A DNA stretch of 64,000 nt from Nemophila menziesii (GCA_029959085.1 JARWIR010000039.1:1550001-1614000), one strand, 5' to 3'; positions 1 to 10,787 are shown, counted from the first letter of the stretch. Translations and numbers: made by a program. The notes: a model not told the origin generated them from the letters alone.

Positions 1-1827
1 AAGATGCTTTGTTTTTATTTTACTTTGTCGGGACGACAAAGGTTTGAGTTTGGGGTCTTGATGTCTCCCGTTTTTTTCTAATTATTAGACCTTTGGAGAC
101 ATCCTTTTAGGTGAATAAATTACTTGTTTGATAGACTTTTAAGCTTATTTTATCATATTACACTTTCTCCCCTTGGAAATTAACTATTTGCAGAATCTGA
201 GCTTTTGTGCCTAAATTTGACTATTTTTAAATGCAAAGTTAATTGGTTCTTGAATCTCATGAAAGACAAATCCAAGGAGAAGAAGTGAGAATAAAGTCTT
301 AGTGTGTTTTAGAGTGTTAGGAAATGATTTTGAGTCGAGTTTCTATTTTTAGAGTACACTTTCCTATTTCGATTTCTTGATTTATTGATTTATTGATTTA
401 TTCTTTTTAAGCATATGCGGTTTAATTATTTATTTAATGTGAAGCTTTTAAAATATAAATGGTAATTACTTAGAGGCCAAGTCAAGATAAATATGAAAGA
501 AAAGAAGATTTACATGGAAATAAGAAGATTTAGGAAAGATTTATTCAAAGGAGGAAAAGATAAAGCTGCCTTTTGAAATATGAAATTCTGCCACGTTTTA
601 GAGATTAAATCATAATAAAAGATTGGCATAGATTCTGGACGAATGGTCTGCACCAATAGAAAGAGCTTTCCAAGTCAAGCAGTTTCATATATTGGAACTT
701 CTCAAACGGATAAGTATTGAAAAAGATATGACCAAATCAAATCAGCAGAATCTTATCTTTTAGAGCTACGAATTTGAGAGTCTTTGACTTGTCTTCCACT
801 CCAAGCAAAATTCGACCTAGGTTCCTCCAACACCTATAAATACACCCCTTAACCTCCTACTTTCACACACTTCAGAGAATTAACAAGAGGCTTAAGGTTT
901 TCAAGTCAGAGCACGAAGGAGAGAAGAAGCTAGAAGCTATAGGAATCCTGTTTTTCCATCCATAGTCATTCTACCCTTTAGGTTTTTATTTATCCTTTGT
1001 ATTTTTGAACATGAATTCCTTTTATTTAATGTTAGTTTTTAATTTCATTATGAGCTAAATTTCTTTATACTTGAGAATCGCATAAAAGGGATGAACCTTA
1101 ATTAATGTTTTCTATGTTTTGAATTTGGGATTGTTTAGATTTAAATTGAATTGAGTTTTAGGTATTGGATATTATTTTGTTTTCATTACTAATTCTTTTA
1201 GGAACAACTAGAATTAGCTGTTAGTATTTGGGCTATTCACTTTAGTGGCGAAGTGATCATCCGACAGGGGGGTTTGAATAAAGATCTAGGTAATACCCGT
1301 GTAATGTCCGTTATTGACCGACAGGCTTAACTAGTTACATAGCCAAAGAGGTAAAATCTTATCATCCGAAAAGCCATATTCGACCATACAGGTGTTTGTG
1401 ATACTTTAGGATAGCTTCTAGGTCCACCCGACAGGGGGCTAGGAGATATTAGAGTCCCGACTAATATTATAATTCCAATTCTACCCTTAAATATAACATA
1501 GATTACATTGATTAGGTGGATTCCTTTGCGAGGATCAAGTATTTCTCTTATCTGAAGTTAGTCGTTATTTGCTTTATTTCCTTTCTGTTAATTTAATTTA
1601 GTCTTTATTTTATTTGCATCTTTTAATTTACAAAAACCAAACAAAAATTACTATCTTTTATTTTCTGTTTAGAAATTATCTCTACTATCTGATTAATATT
1701 TGGGTTGAACCTAATCTGTCCCTGAGAACGAACTTGATTATCATATATTACTTGGGACAACCGTACACTTGCGGTTAAGTGGTTCCTTTATTTTGCACTT
1801 AATTTTATAACACCCCAGGACCCATCA
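1..1827 (+). mobile_element. El-1: 3' end of an Athila-like Ty3/gypsy element
   Basis: Only the last 58 bases of the internal region and a complete 3' LTR lie in the window; the body must lie to the left. The internal tail reads the same as the minus-strand sequence next to El-2's 3' LTR (2406-2465), including the motif GAGTTTGGGGT (46-56) two bases before the LTR, where a polypurine tract belongs. The LTR end (CATCA at 1823-1827) is followed directly by sequence from the middle of another LTR in opposite orientation. The simplest reading is that El-1 inserted into the 3' LTR of El-2. No coding sequence of El-1 is visible. Confidence 0.85.
59..1827 (+). repeat. 3' LTR of El-1, complete (1769 bp)
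   Basis: It starts TGATGTCTCCCG and ends CCCATCA, giving the terminal inverted repeat TGATG...CATCA. The length of 1769 bp equals that of El-2's 5' LTR (10933-12701, opposite strand), and the two align throughout by eye, with scattered substitutions and small indels. The last 150 bases carry the usual U5-like stretch (ACTTGGGACAACCGTACACT at 1750-1769). The right boundary is supported because the flanking base series from 1828 resumes an interrupted LTR. Confidence 0.88.
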
Positions 1828-2405
1828 ACCACTCGTCCAGAATCCATGCCAATCTTTTATTATGATTTAATCTCTAAAACGTGGCTGGATTTTCAGATTC
1901 ACAAGGCAGCTTTATCTTTTCCTCCTTTGAATAAATATTTCCTAAATCTTCTTATTTCCATGTAAATCTTCTTTCCTTTCATCTTTATCTTGACTTGGCC
2001 TCTAAGTAATTACCATTTATCTCTTAAAGCTTCACATTAAATAAATAATTAAACCGCATATGCTTAAAAAGAATAAATCAACAAATCAAGAAATAGAAAT
2101 AGGAAAGTGCACTCTAAAAATAGAAACTCGGCTAAAACTCATTCCTAACACTCTAAAATACACTAAGACTTTATTCTCACTTCTTCTCCTTGGATTGGTC
2201 TTTCATGAAATTCAAGAACCAATTAACTTTGCATTAAAAATAGTCAAATTTAGGCACAAAAGCTCAGATTCTGCAAATAGTTAATTTCCAAGGGGAGAAA
2301 GTGTAATATGATCAATTAAGCCTAAAAGTCTATCAAATAAGTCATTTATTCACCTAAAAGGATGTCTCCAAGGGGCTAATAATTAGAACAAAACGGGAGA
2401 CATCA
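1828..2405 (-). repeat. 3' LTR of El-2, first 578 bp only
   Basis: This is the reverse complement of the start of the LTR (TGATGTCTCCCG read leftwards from 2405) and matches 12122-12701 almost base for base. It stops at 1828 where El-1 begins. A 74-aa open frame at 2060-2284, repeated at 12357-12581, is an incidental frame inside the LTR and is not a gene. Confidence 0.88.
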
Positions 2406-3801
2406 AGACCCCAAACTCAAACCTTTGTCGTCCCGACAAAGTAAAATAAAAACAAAGGATCTTTTAGGTGAACGCAGAAGGTAGAATCTAGAAAATAATC
2501 CCAAAGCAAAGCTTAAAAAAAATTTCATATAGTCTAACCTAGGAATTAATATACACCTACACTTATCATGCAAAATCAAACACAAAATAATATCAATCCA
2601 AAATTAATTTCACAATGCTAGAAGGTTACGCTTATTACTTATCTCAAGATGGTGGCTATAGGGTGTTCGTCGATCTTTACTTGCTTTGAAGGCTCCACTT
2701 AGAATACTCCCTATTAACTCACTATGCATCTAGGAATCACGAGGTCTTTACGGTTTTATCATAGGCTGAAGGACGGTATGGTATGTATATTTGGTAAATT
2801 TGAAGTGAGCTTTTGGCTCTCTCCTCACTTACCATCAACAAACTGTCCACGAGCTTGAGTTTACACTCGAATAACGTTCTCACTCAACCCAATTGACGCG
2901 CTTAATTAGCGTCCCCAAATTAACCCAATAAGCACTAAGGATGATTCACTTAAAAATTTCCATTATTGCCGGTCCGAATATAATTTCTTTTCAAATCATT
3001 CATTTTTTTTTCTTTTCTTATAGCTATGACTCTCTTTTTGATATTGAGATATCATGCTATTTTTTCATAGTTATGCCTATTCATAACTTGAGCTCGAAGC
3101 TTCTTTTCCATTCACTATTACCCCGGCAAAGGGTTACAATATAATAAACCTGTGAATCATCATCATGTATAGCACAAAGCACAATTTATAAGCTCCAAAA
3201 ATCCCTACCCAATGTAAATTCCCATATGGTGGACCCACCACCCCAAACTCAAGCTCAAGACAGGAAGTCTCAGGATCGTGATTCAAGTGCGGGTCATATG
3301 GTCATGCCTAACAATCTAAAGGGATATTGGCTTATAATGTGGCGACAAAAGAAAGGCTTAAAGGCTAAAAATTTGTCTAAGAAGGATAAAATTAATTCAG
3401 GGATAGAAGGCCAAAAAGAATTCAAAGGGCTAACAAAGAACTGCCTCTATCATCTTCCTATTTACACAACTTGCCTCTAGTTCATACCTAAGTGGGTTCT
3501 CTACTCATTTAGATCTCACGTTCTACAAACCACCTATTATCCTTAAGTACAAGTTTACTTCTTTTGCATTGTTTATTAATTCTTCCTATCAATTACTTCA
3601 TATTTGCATGCAATTAAAGTTCAGCTTCATACTAACTCCTATGGTCAACTATTTTCTATCATTAATTCATAAAAAGCATGCTTGATGTGGGAATTTAAAA
3701 TTCTCTACATTCAACGCAACCCTAAGATTAATTTTATTGAAAGCATGTAAAACACAAAAAAATTGGGATGAGGCAATGAACCCCACCCCAAACTCAAAAG
3801 T
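2406..3801 (-). other. El-2 non-coding tail between ORF2 and the 3' LTR
   Basis: No coding sequence is recognised. On the minus strand the 11-mer GAGTTTGGGGT occurs at 2408-2418 (two bases before the LTR, PPT position), 3240-3250 and 3785-3795. The same tail, in the same order, is seen in El-5 (27225-28225) and in plus orientation in El-3 (18740-20149) and El-7 (45590-46560). The small open frames here do not resemble any family known to me. Confidence 0.7.
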
Positions 3802-3821
3802 GAGTCGTGTCCCCACGACTC
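3802..3821 (-). other. Conserved hairpin after ORF2 (El-2)
   Basis: GAGTCGTGTCCCCACGACTC is a perfect 8-bp inverted repeat with a 4-base loop, 62 bases past the ORF2 stop on the minus strand. Equivalent hairpins lie after the ORF2 position in El-3 (18719-18738, one pair changed to a G-U wobble) and El-7 (45568-45587, partly decayed). In El-2 and El-3 a GAGTTTGGGGT-like motif follows closely. Function is unknown; an RNA packaging, export or 3'-processing signal is possible. Confidence 0.65.
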
Positions 3822-3883
3822 GAAAAAGACTCAATAAAGCAATAAAATTAAACTAAAACTACCTAACTAGTGCCTACCATCAA

Positions 3884-4333
3884 TTAAGAAGAAGAATTAG
3901 AATGGGGTACCTGGCCATGATGATCCATCGTGTCCTCCTCCGAAGGGGGAGAATAATTATCAATATCCATGTACAAAGTTACCTCTTCCAATGTTGACTT
4001 AATCTGTGTGATTTCCTTCCAAAGCGCTCCGATGTCTAGTCGTAAAAGTTCGAATTCTTGTTGCAAATTGTGAGCCCATGGTGGAATACCAGAATTAGTT
4101 TGAGAAGAAGAAGAACCTTGAATTTGTATCTTGTCTCTAGGCTTTGATGATACCCTCATACTTGCTGTTAATTTCCCGTGTTGTGGTGGTGCAGGTGCCT
4201 TTTATTCTTGTGTCTCTTCAATAGGCTCATCAAGATTGATGGCCTTTTCAATTGTAGACCCAGGCAAATTCTTGTTCTTCCCTAGGATACAACATCTCTT
4301 CTTGTAATCCAAAGCATATGTTCTGTTTGTCAT
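3884..4333 (-). pseudogene. ORF2 of El-2, internally deleted and interrupted
   Basis: The start ATG at 4333 begins MTNRT, the same first residues as El-8 ORF2 at 52849. One in-frame TAA (4202-4204) interrupts a frame that otherwise runs to 3884, about 150 codons against about 437 in El-8. What remains is the basic N-terminus and a C-terminal part with a predicted coiled coil (NLQQEFELLRLDIGALWKEI). The central domain seen in El-8, which resembles the plant transposon-protein domain of Athila-type ORFs, is missing. The GAGTTTGGGGT motif (4344-4354) ends ten bases before the ATG. Role of ORF2 is not established; it sits where env-like genes lie in Athila elements. Confidence 0.65.
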
Positions 4334-4601
4334 GGTTGAATTGACCCCAAACTCAAGTTTATACCAAGGAGAGAATAAAGTTAAGAAAACTTGGTATAGC
4401 TTGAGTTTCTTGCTTGGATTATATGAAGGAAGTTGTTTTCTTGATGAATCTTGGAAGAACTCTTGAAAGCTTGATGATCTTGATTGTGTTTAATGGTGTT
4501 TTGGGATGAATTTGATGAAGAGGTTATGTTTATGGAGGATGGAGGAGAGATTTGATGATGTTATTGTGTTTGTTGTGGAGGTTTAATCAAGCTTCAAGGT
4601 G

Positions 4602-4609
4602 TTTTTATA
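4602..4609 (-). promoter_or_regulatory. Candidate TATA box of an internal ORF2 promoter (El-2)
   Basis: On the minus strand the sequence reads CCTATAAAAACACC, 276 bases before the ORF2 ATG (4333). By reading I find no ATG between the two, although about four would be expected by chance in this length. El-8 has TATAAAA at nearly the same distance (273 bases). The stretch in between is rich in C, A and T, like a plant 5' leader. This is inference from position and conservation. Confidence 0.5.
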
Positions 4610-4689
4610 GGGTTGGGAGCTGGAAAATTCGTTTGGAAGAGGCTAGGGTTTATCTCGTTAAGGTTAGAAGTTGAATGGGCCTTGATCTC

Positions 4690-5060
4690 TTCACAAACCG
4701 CCTGGCGCGGTGCATACCTACGGTGCATGGGGTATACCGCGGGGGTACACCGCAGCGCTGCTGGTGTGATATTTCTTGCCTCTGCCTTGTACCCGTGCTA
4801 GCACCCCGTGGCACGCGTTTAACCGTGCGGTGCAGGGGTGCGGTGCATTGGGTAGTCCGCACTTGCTCCGTGAAAAAACCCGCGGTACATACCCCGTGGC
4901 ACGCGTTTTGGGCGTGCGGTGTAGGGTGCGGTGCACCGCGCCGATCAGCTTCTCTTTTTCTCGCCTCTGGATAAGACCCGTGGTGCGCGACCCGTGGTAC
5001 GGGTTTTTGGGGCGCGGTATATCCCTGCGGTATAGGGGGTACACCGCAGGGGTAGTCCGC
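4690..5060 (-). repeat. GC-rich palindrome cluster between pol and ORF2 (El-2)
   Basis: A block far richer in G and C than its surroundings, built of variants of GCGGTGCACCGC (perfect 12-bp palindrome at 4928-4939), GGGGTATACCGCGG and CGTGGCACGCG. It generates overlapping open frames on both strands (for example 4650-5081 and 4675-4974) that are by-products of base composition, not genes. El-3 and El-7 have the same type of block and El-8 and El-4 have blocks with other palindromic cores at the same place. Confidence 0.75.
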
Positions 5061-5287
5061 GCCAGACTTGAATTTCTCCACGAATTTTCTTTGCGTTTCC
5101 TAGCATCCCAAACTCGATTCCTGCACCATTAACACACTACCCTTCTCATTTCTTAAAAGTAGACACTAAAACTTGACACTAACTTAGAATTATACACTAG
5201 GAATAAAAAAACTTAAAGCAATAAACTAATATACAATGAAATGGCTTTTGTTTAACGTCGTTAAGCTCGACGGGTTACCTCTCGCAT

Positions 5288-8200
5288 CTATTCAGCTTCA
5301 AGGAGGTACGTGACCTCCCCCGGATGTGGATCAACGCTGCGATTGGTATCCTCGCCTACATGGTAAAGTTTTAGACGATGCCCATTCACCATGAAGGTGC
5401 GTTGCTCGTCTGGATTCTCGATCTCTATCGCTCCATGAGGCGTAACTTTGGTCACCACGAACGGACCAGACCACTTTGATCTCAACTTGCCCGGATAGTT
5501 GCTGAACTTGGAGTTATACTTAAGGACCATCTATCCAACTTTGAATTTCTTCTCACGAATTCGATTGTCATGCCATCTCTTTGTTTTTTCTTTCTAAAGT
5601 TTGGCATTCTCATAGGCATGAAATCGAAACTCGTCAAGTTCATTCAACTTCATCATACGATTCTCCGCAGCTAAGGTTGGATCCATATTCATCTCCGCAA
5701 TTGCCCAATAGGCACCCATTTCAAGCTCAAGAGGTAACTGACAAGCCTTACCATAAACAATACGATGCGGAGATGCACCCACAGGCGTCTTGAACGCAGT
5801 ACGATATGCCCACAACGCATCATCTAATTTCATTGACCAATCCTTGCGTGTGGAACCAACTGTCTTCTCAAGAATGGATTTGATCTCTCGATTAGAGACC
5901 TCAGCTTGACCATTGGCTTGTGGATGATACGCGGTAGATACACGATGTCTCACACCATACTTCTCTAGAACTTTCTTCAGATATTTGTTCACAAAGTGTG
6001 AACCTCCATCACTGATTATAACTCGAGGTGTACCATGTCTAGTGAAGATGTGTGACTTCAAGAATTTAATCACTACTCGCGAATCGTTAGTTGGTAGAGC
6101 TACAGCCTCTACCCATTTAGACACGTAATCAACAGCTAGTAGGATGTATAGGTTTCCGTTAGAAGGTACAAACGGACCCATAAAATCAATACCCCACACA
6201 TCGAATATCTCAACTTTAAGAACATTATTACGCGGCATCTCATCTCTCTTAGATATATTACCAGTAAACTGGCATCTGTGACATTTCTTGACATACTGAT
6301 GACAATCCTTATGTAAAGTGGGCCAATAAAAACCGGATTGTAGTACCTTTGCAGCTGTACGATCTCCCTTGAAGTGCCCTCCGTACGGTGAATCATGACA
6401 ACCCATAATAATGGATAGAATATCTTTATCTGATATGCATCTCCTCACCATCTGATCACTACATGTTTTGTAGAGGAAAGGATCCTCCCAAAAGAATTGT
6501 TTAGCTCGGTGGGCTAGTCTCTTTTTCTCTTGTGAAGTAGCTCCTTGAGGAAAAGAACCACTCACAATAAGATTTGCAATATCCGCATACCAAGGAGTCT
6601 CTAATGAATAAACTCAAAACAAACTCTCGTCAGGAAACTCTTCTCTAACCAACTCAGGTCCTCCATTAGATTCAGAACCTTCAAGACGTGACAAATGATC
6701 AGCAACCTGATTATCACAACCCTTTCGATCCCGAATCTCTAAATCAAACTCTTGCAACAGTAAAACCCATCTAATCAACCTCGGCTTCGCATCTTTCTTT
6801 TCCATAAGGTATTTAATCGCAGAATGGTCAGTAAAGACAACAACTTTCGCCCCAAGAAGATAGGAACGAAATTTGTCGAATGCATATACTACTGCTAGTA
6901 ATTCCTTCTCAGTTACGGTATAATTCACTTGAGAACTTGTAAAGACCTTACTAGCGTAGTAGATGGAATGAAATACCTTATATTTTTGTTGACCCAGAAC
7001 AGCACCCATAGCGAGATCACTAGCATCACACATAACTTCAAACGGAATCTTCCAATCAGGAGGTAATACAATAGGTGCAGAAATAAGCTTCTCTTTAATC
7101 TCGTTGAATGCCTTTATGCAAGCTTCATCAAAAAGGAATTTGGTGTCCTTCTCGAGTAAGTTGCACAACGGCTTAGAGATTTTGGAGAAGTCCTTGATAA
7201 AACGTCGGTAGAAACCAGCATGACCCAAGAAGCTTCTTACCCCTTTTACAGAAATCGGAGGGGGAAGAGTCTTGATTACCTCAATCTTCGCACGATCAAC
7301 TTCCAAACCAGCACTTGAAACCTTGTGACCCAACACTATACCCTCTCGAACCATAAAGTGACATTTCTCCGAATTTAAAACCAAATCTGTCTCCTTGCAT
7401 CTAATCAATACCTTCTCCAAGTTCCGTAAGCACTCCTCAAAGTTATCACCAAACACAGAGAAGTCATCCATAAATACCTCAAGGAAGTCATCAATCATAT
7501 CCCAGAAGATTGCCATCATACATCTTTGAAAGGTAGCAGGTGCATTACATAATCCAAATGGCATCCTTCGGAAGGCAAAGGTACCAAAAGGACACGTAAA
7601 GGTTGTCTTGTGTTGGTCTTTTGGATCTACATAAATCTGATTGTATCCTGAATATCCATCCAAAAAGCAATAATATTCCCTACCAGCTAGCTTGTCTAAC
7701 ATCTAATCAATAAACGGAAGAGGGAAGTGATCTTTTCTGGTGGCCTTGTTCAACTTTCGATAGTCCATACACACTCTCCAACCAACAACGGTCCTTGAGG
7801 GAATGGCTTCATTCTGATCGTTCAAGATGGTAGTAATACCACCCTGGTACGCATTGAACTGGACTCACCCATTCGCTGCTAGCTATGGGATAAATGATTC
7901 CCGCATCTAGCAACTTGATAACCTCTTTCTTCACTACTTCCTTCATAGCTGGCATCAATCTTCTTTGTCCTTCAACTGAGCGCGCGTTTTCATCGTCTAG
8001 AATTATTTTGTGTTGGCAGTAGGAAGGACTAATACCTTTGATGTCAGCAATAGTCCAACCAATCGCCTCTTTATTAGCTCTCCAAGTATGCGCAACAGTT
8101 TGTCTTCTTGAGGACCTGTTAAAAGAGCTGAAGCAATAACATGTAGAGTGTTGTTAGTACCTAAATACGCATACCTCAAGTGTGATGGAAGCGGCTTTTC

Positions 8201-8520
8201 TTCTAGTTGTGGGGGAGATTCGATAGATGGTTTCTTTCTAGGTGCGATCTCCCCAGGCTCTCGGACTGGCTCATAGGCGAGATGCCTATGCTTCATGGTT
8301 CCGGAATTTAAAGCAGCTACGGTTTCAGTTAGTTCATCCATTAATTCCGGTAAGTCAAGTGTTAGGGCTGCTTGCAAGATATCGTTAAAATTCATACAAT
8401 CAAACGTTTCTTGCGTAATCAAATCGAGTACATCCATTCGGAAACACTCTTCAGGAATATCTGGAAACTTCATGGCCCTAAACACGTTGAACTTTACCGT
8501 CTCGTCTTGGATTCGCATAG
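5288..8520 (-). pseudogene. El-2 pol: RT, RNase H and integrase, broken
   Basis: Minus strand. From 7702 to 5288 one frame is kept with in-frame stops at 6614-6616 (TGA), 5594-5596 (TAG) and 5531-5533 (TAG); another TAG at 7703-7705 precedes it, and small indels break the frame near 7830-7870 and 8060-8090. RT carries FMDDFSVFG (the YxDD box with F). RNase H shows [33 protein letters not shown] and [10 protein letters not shown]. Integrase has an HHCC finger (HDSPYGGH ... CHRCQ) and the D-D-E core ([30 protein letters not shown]). The C-terminus ([16 protein letters not shown]) is the usual integrase tail of this family. The catalytic residues persist, so decay is recent relative to the neighbouring copies. 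Confidence 0.9.
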
Positions 8521-9735
8521 TTAATTCGCCATTTCTACATCAATAACAGTACGCCCCGTGGCTAGGAATGGTCGACCCAAGATGATGGGGACATTCCTGT
8601 CCGCGTCGTATTCAAGAATAACGAAATCAACTGGAAAAATAAACGTACCTGCCTTGACGAGGACATCTTCGATTTGTCCCTCTGGATGAGCGAGGGATCT
8701 ATCCGCCATTTGTAGGATCATGGAAGTTGGTCTAGCGTTTCCTATCTTCAATTTTTTGAAAATTGACTTGGGTATCAAATTGATACTCGCGCCCAAGTCA
8801 CAAAAAGCTTTTCCTTGCCACTCATTACCAATAGAAATAGGAATCGTGAAACTCCCAGGATCAAGTAGTTTAGGTGGCAACTTACTTTGGCATATAGCGC
8901 TGCATTCTTCTGGCAATCCTATCATCTCATTCTCACGGTATGGTCTTTTGTTGGTGATGGCTCTTTTCAGAAATTTAACGTACTTCGGCACATCGCGTAT
9001 AGCATCTAAGAACGGAACGTTAATATTGAGACCACGTACCATATTCAAGAATTTCTGATAGTCTGCCATGTCTCCTTTCTTCTGAACTCTGGAAGGAAAA
9101 GGTGGAGGAGGACGGGTTTCTGTAACATCTTTGGATTTTGGTTTTTCCGGAATCTTCTCCACTTCAATTGTCTTAGGCTCATCTTCTCTCTCTTCCACAT
9201 CTTTTACTGGTTTCTTTTTCACAGTTGTTTCTTTTTCTTTCATCACGGGAAAAGGAGGTGGAGCGAGCTTCTTACCACTTCGAAGTGTTACTGCATTACA
9301 ATCTTCTCTTTGCTTAGGTTCTTCAGTGTCACTCGGTAACTGTCCTTGTTGGCGCTGATTTAATTGCTTTGCCATCTGAGCTATTTGATTTTCCATCAAT
9401 TTAAGTGTTGTGGCCGTGGATTGTTGAATTGTGATTTGTGTTGTCAAGTTTTGCTGAACATCTAATGCTCCTTCTTGAGGTTGAGCAGGTAGAGCTTTCT
9501 GATTCATGGTGTCGGCATAAGCGTCTTGAGGAGGTTGTCTTTGAGCTTGATTTCTGTAAGCTTGTCCACCTTGGTAGTTGTTCTGAGGTCTTGGTTGAAA
9601 ATTATTGCCTTGGGGGCGTTGTTGATATGCATGTTGCGGATTAGCGGCCCCATTTGGATTTGAATATTGGAAACCCGGATAGTTTCTATTCGGTTAATAG
9701 CCTTGACCATTATAATTTCCTCGGTTAGAAACAAA
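8521..9735 (-). pseudogene. El-2 gag C-terminus and aspartic protease
   Basis: Continuation of the gag-pol polyprotein. It covers the glutamine/asparagine-rich gag tail, the segment NAVTLRSGKKLAPPPFPV, the motif IGLPEECSAICQSKLPPKLL and the protease with the active-site motif CDLGASIN and the C-terminal box VPIILGRPFLATG. An in-frame TAA at 9694-9696 and a frameshift near 9738-9760 separate it from the upstream gag frame. At about 8535 one A of a short A-run appears to be missing compared with the expected frame (VENGELTMRIQDE), which makes the stop at 8521 and shifts the reading into pol. Confidence 0.88.
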
Positions 9736-9737
9736 CA

Positions 9738-10787
9738 TTACAGATTCTGGATTGTTTTGACAGGTCTCCCAATCATGATCTTCTGACCGCAGTTAGAACA
9801 CCCATAAACTTCTTGTGTAACATTAACTTCCACTCTTTTACTTGCAACACTCTTTGTAACGGCTATAGTAAGTTGTTTCAGTTGTTGCTCGAGTTTGTTT
9901 TCCATGGCGGTGACTTTTTCTTCAATTGACGAAGTATTTCCACCTCGAACAGGTGTTCGTACAGTGTTCCAACCAAGCTCATTTGTTACAGTTCTGTTCA
10001 AAATAATCTTCGCATGAACTGGTTGTACCTGTAGGAATCCACCACCACAAAGTAAATCTAGATCCTTTCTTGAAGAGCCATCAAGTCCTCGGTAAAATAT
10101 CTTCATTTGTTGAACTTCTGTGAGGCCATGATCAGGGACTCTTCGTAAGCAAATCTGAAATCTCTTCCAACTTCTACCCAAAGTCTCGTCTTGATCTTGT
10201 TTGAATGAGGTTAGTTCAACTTGCGCATCTAATCTCATATTCGTTGGGTAGTATCTATCGAAGAACGCGGTTTGTAATGCGTCCCATGTTGTAATTGTTC
10301 CGGGTTCTTGAGAATCATGCCACTCACTTGCTCCATCAATAACGAAGTATCTAAAATTAGCAAAATACATTTGCTCTTTAGTTACTCCTTGCGTAATATA
10401 AGAATCGCAAATTTGCGTGAACTTCTGTACAGCACGGATCGGATCTTCGCTAGGTGCTCCTCGGTAATTGCCGTAACTTTGAAACTTAGATAACATACCA
10501 GGATCGGGTCTGTATCTCGCGACATTAATATCTGCAGGGCCAATTCCGAGGGCAGGAGCTCGAAATGGAACATCTTCAGGGCCATTGATGAACCACAGAT
10601 CATTGTTTTGAGCTTGGGGAGCAGCAGGAACAACAGGGTTGAGTTGTTGATCTTCAACTTGGTCTTCAGCCATTGTTTCTTTTGCTAATTGCTCCTCTAA
10701 CTCTTTTGCTTTAGCGTCTCTCTTTCTTTTGTTTGCTTCACGAACTAGGTTTTCAGGATTTGCAAGAATCACGATATCTTCACGCAT
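9738..10787 (-). pseudogene. El-2 gag (retrotransposon gag domain)
   Basis: The frame of 349 codons starts MREDIVILANPENL 122 bases after the PBS. It contains the plant retrotrans_gag core (IDGASEWHDSQ, TAFFDRYYPTN, LGRSWKRFQICLRRVPDHG, IFYRGLDGSSRKDLD, GGGFLQVQPVHAK). The zinc-knuckle region begins (YGCSNCG) but the frame shifts just after it, so the C-terminal residues GRPVKTIQNL are out of frame relative to El-8. Gag forms the virus-like particle in which reverse transcription takes place. The N-terminal start agrees in position with that of El-8 (48258). Confidence 0.88.

Noticed and set aside
2060..2284. 74-codon gene, repeated at 12357-12581
   Set aside because: Both copies lie at the same place in the El-2 LTRs; the frame is incidental to the LTR sequence.
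4650..5081. Overlapping open frames of 99-143 codons on both strands
   Set aside because: They coincide with the GC-rich palindrome cluster, where stops are rare on all frames; no domain, no start context, and equivalents are not kept in other copies.
9504..9734. Separate 76-codon gene on the minus strand
   Set aside because: It overlaps the gag tail of El-2 in another frame; the true frame continues the gag-protease polyprotein.
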